A DNA stretch of 64,000 nt from Bradyrhizobium diazoefficiens USDA 110. GTDB lineage: Bacteria; Pseudomonadota; Alphaproteobacteria; Rhizobiales; Xanthobacteraceae. The position numbers were made by a program, and so were the translations under genes. The DNA lies in the NCBI RefSeq assembly GCF_000011365.1, contig NC_004463.1, forward strand, positions 4,140,001 to 4,204,000, given 5' to 3'. Positions 62,736 through 64,000 of the stretch are shown here, in pieces. Under the pieces are notes generated by a model. That model did no database searches. It was not told where the DNA came from and worked only from the letters and a program-made list of their open reading frames with translations. Position 1 is the first letter of the stretch, and every line of letters starts with the position of its first letter.

Positions 62736-64000
62736 ATGAGCTCGGCACAAGCAAAGAAAGAGCGCCTCTATCTGTTCGACACCACGCTGCGCGACGGAGC
62801 GCAGACCAACGGTGTCGATTTCACGCTGACCGACAAGCAGATCATCGCCGCGATGCTGGACGAGCTCGGCATCGACTATGTCGAGGGCGGCTATCCCGGC
62901 GCCAATCCGACCGACACCGAGTTCTTCGGCAGCAAGCCGAAGCTCAATCACGCGCGCTTCACCGCCTTCGGCATGACGCGCCGGGCAGGGCGCTCGGTCT
63001 CGAACGATCCGGGCGTTGCCGGTCTGCTGGAAGCCAAGGCCGACGCGATCTGCTTCGTGGCAAAGTCTTCCGCCTATCAGGTGCGCGTCGCGCTGGAGAC
63101 GACCAAGGAGGAAAACCTCGCTTCGATCCGCGACAGCGTCGCGGCCGCCAAGGCCGCCGGCCGCGAGGTGATGCTCGACTGCGAGCATTTCTTCGACGGC
63201 TACAAGGAGGATTCCAGCTTCGCGCTCGCCTGCGCGAAAGCCGCCTATGAGGCCGGCGCGCGCTGGGTGGTGCTGTGCGACACCAATGGCGGCACCATGC
63301 CGAACGAGGTCGAGGCCATCGTCACCGAGGTGACCAGGCACATCCCCGGCGCTCACGTCGGCATTCACGCTCATAACGACACCGAGCAGGCGGTGGCGAA
63401 TTCGCTCGCCGCCGTGCGCGCCGGTGCGCGGCAGATCCAGGGCACGCTGAACGGTCTCGGCGAGCGCTGCGGCAACGCCAATCTCTGCTCGCTGATCCCG
63501 ACCCTGAAGCTGAAGCAGGAGTTTGCCGACGCCTTCGAGATCGGTGTGACGCCGGAGAAGCTCGCGACTCTCGTCAAGGTGTCGCGCACGCTTGACGACA
63601 TGCTCAACCGCGTGCCGAACCGGCATGCGGCCTATGTCGGCGAGAGCGCCTTCGTCACCAAGACCGGCATCCATGCCTCCGCCGTGCTGAAGGATCCGCA
63701 GACCTACGAGCATGTCTTGCCGGAACTGGTCGGCAATCACCGCAAGGTGCTGGTCTCAGACCAGGCCGGCCGCTCCAACGTGATCGCCGAGCTCGACCGC
63801 GCCGGCATCGCCTACGAGAAGAGCGATCCGAAGCTGACGCGCCTGGTCGAGGAGCTGAAGGAGCGCGAGGCGGCCGGCTACGCCTATGAATCCGCCAACG
63901 CCTCGTTCGATCTTTTGGCGCGCCGCACGCTCGGCAAGGTGCCGCATTATTTCGAGGTCGAGCAGTTCGACGTCAATGTCGAGCAGCGCTACAACGCGCT
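62736..64000 (+). CDS. cimA: Citramalate synthase, 3' end outside window
   Basis: 421 complete codons to the edge, frame open. A TIM-barrel Claisen condensing enzyme: FDTTLRDGAQTNGVDFTL at the start (catalytic Arg, metal-binding Asp), the HxH metal pair in GIHAHNDTEQAVANS, and LNGLGERCGNANL with the catalytic Glu. It then runs into the linker (GIHASAVLKDPQTYEHV). The CimA type (TIGR00977: pyruvate plus acetyl-CoA to citramalate) is favoured over 2-isopropylmalate synthase or homocitrate synthase by DGAQTNGV and the FDVNVEQR-like end. ATG 62736, preceded by the repeat, has no strong ribosome site. Confidence 0.9.
   Translation, partial: MSSAQAKKERLYLFDTTLRDGAQTNGVDFTLTDKQIIAAMLDELGIDYVEGGYPGANPTDTEFFGSKPKLNHARFTAFGMTRRAGRSVSNDPGVAGLLEAKADAICFVAKSSAYQVRVALETTKEENLASIRDSVAAAKAAGREVMLDCEHFFDGYKEDSSFALACAKAAYEAGARWVVLCDTNGGTMPNEVEAIVTEVTRHIPGAHVGIHAHNDTEQAVANSLAAVRAGARQIQGTLNGLGERCGNANLCSLIPTLKLKQEFADAFEIGVTPEKLATLVKVSRTLDDMLNRVPNRHAAYVGESAFVTKTGIHASAVLKDPQTYEHVLPELVGNHRKVLVSDQAGRSNVIAELDRAGIAYEKSDPKLTRLVEELKEREAAGYAYESANASFDLLARRTLGKVPHYFEVEQFDVNVEQRYNA

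Overview
The window is high-GC DNA from an alphaproteobacterium, most likely Bradyrhizobium or a close relative (inference). The pointers are a coxMNOP-type alternative terminal oxidase operon, TRAP transporters with Tat-exported binding proteins, a class I PHA synthase, class II DAHP synthase, DUF2865, DUF1289 and DUF2059 proteins, and several structured intergenic repeats typical of Bradyrhizobiaceae. I see no phage, IS transposase, CRISPR array, rRNA or tRNA. It reads as ordinary chromosome with one small stress-related accessory stretch.

Layout. 0-5 kb: the end of a sigma-54 activator, phaC, an AT-richer gap, dusA and an Omp25-like porin with a TetR-type palindrome in front. 5-12 kb: an aspartic protease, a DUF1289 protein and a membrane histidine kinase on the minus strand, then an NhaD-like antiporter, a beta-hydroxyacid dehydrogenase, a VOC protein and an Mrp/ApbC Fe-S carrier. 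12-22 kb: two paralogous TRAP binding proteins separated by relics of a duplication, a TctDE-like two-component pair, an M20 carboxypeptidase and the TRAP membrane subunits DctM and DctQ. 22-28 kb: moaA, a lipoprotein, gph, and the rpiA-DUF2059-gor operon.

28-39 kb is the accessory and stress region. It holds a manganese catalase fused to a YciF-like DUF892 domain, hydrolases, several tiny membrane or zinc-ribbon proteins, a 17M-type stress protein, a cupin protein, an operon of class II glutamine amidotransferase, GCS2-like ligase and small zinc protein, and a MOSC-reductase-ferredoxin fusion. Four places in it carry GGAAC plus a correctly spaced TT, the two-block form of an EcfG general-stress promoter, so I infer that part of it belongs to the general stress response.

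39-48 kb: a TerB-PGPGW-TerC-UPF0114 operon, AraC and LysR regulators, a ModE/PBP-like regulator divergent from an aldehyde dehydrogenase with an operator-like palindrome over the ribosome binding site, and an alpha/beta hydrolase. 48-52.5 kb: class II DAHP synthase, diacylglycerol kinase and glutamine-dependent NAD synthetase. 52.6-57 kb: the coxMNOP-like operon (subunits II, I, III-like, III, IV). 57.6-64 kb: DUF2189 and DUF2865 proteins, cysS, a 37-residue membrane peptide, a GNAT acetyltransferase, a large perfect inverted repeat, and the first two thirds or more of citramalate synthase, cut by the window end.

Starts were set from ribosome binding sites and family starts where possible. 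Motif positions were counted by eye. Functional statements rest on motif recognition without database searches.
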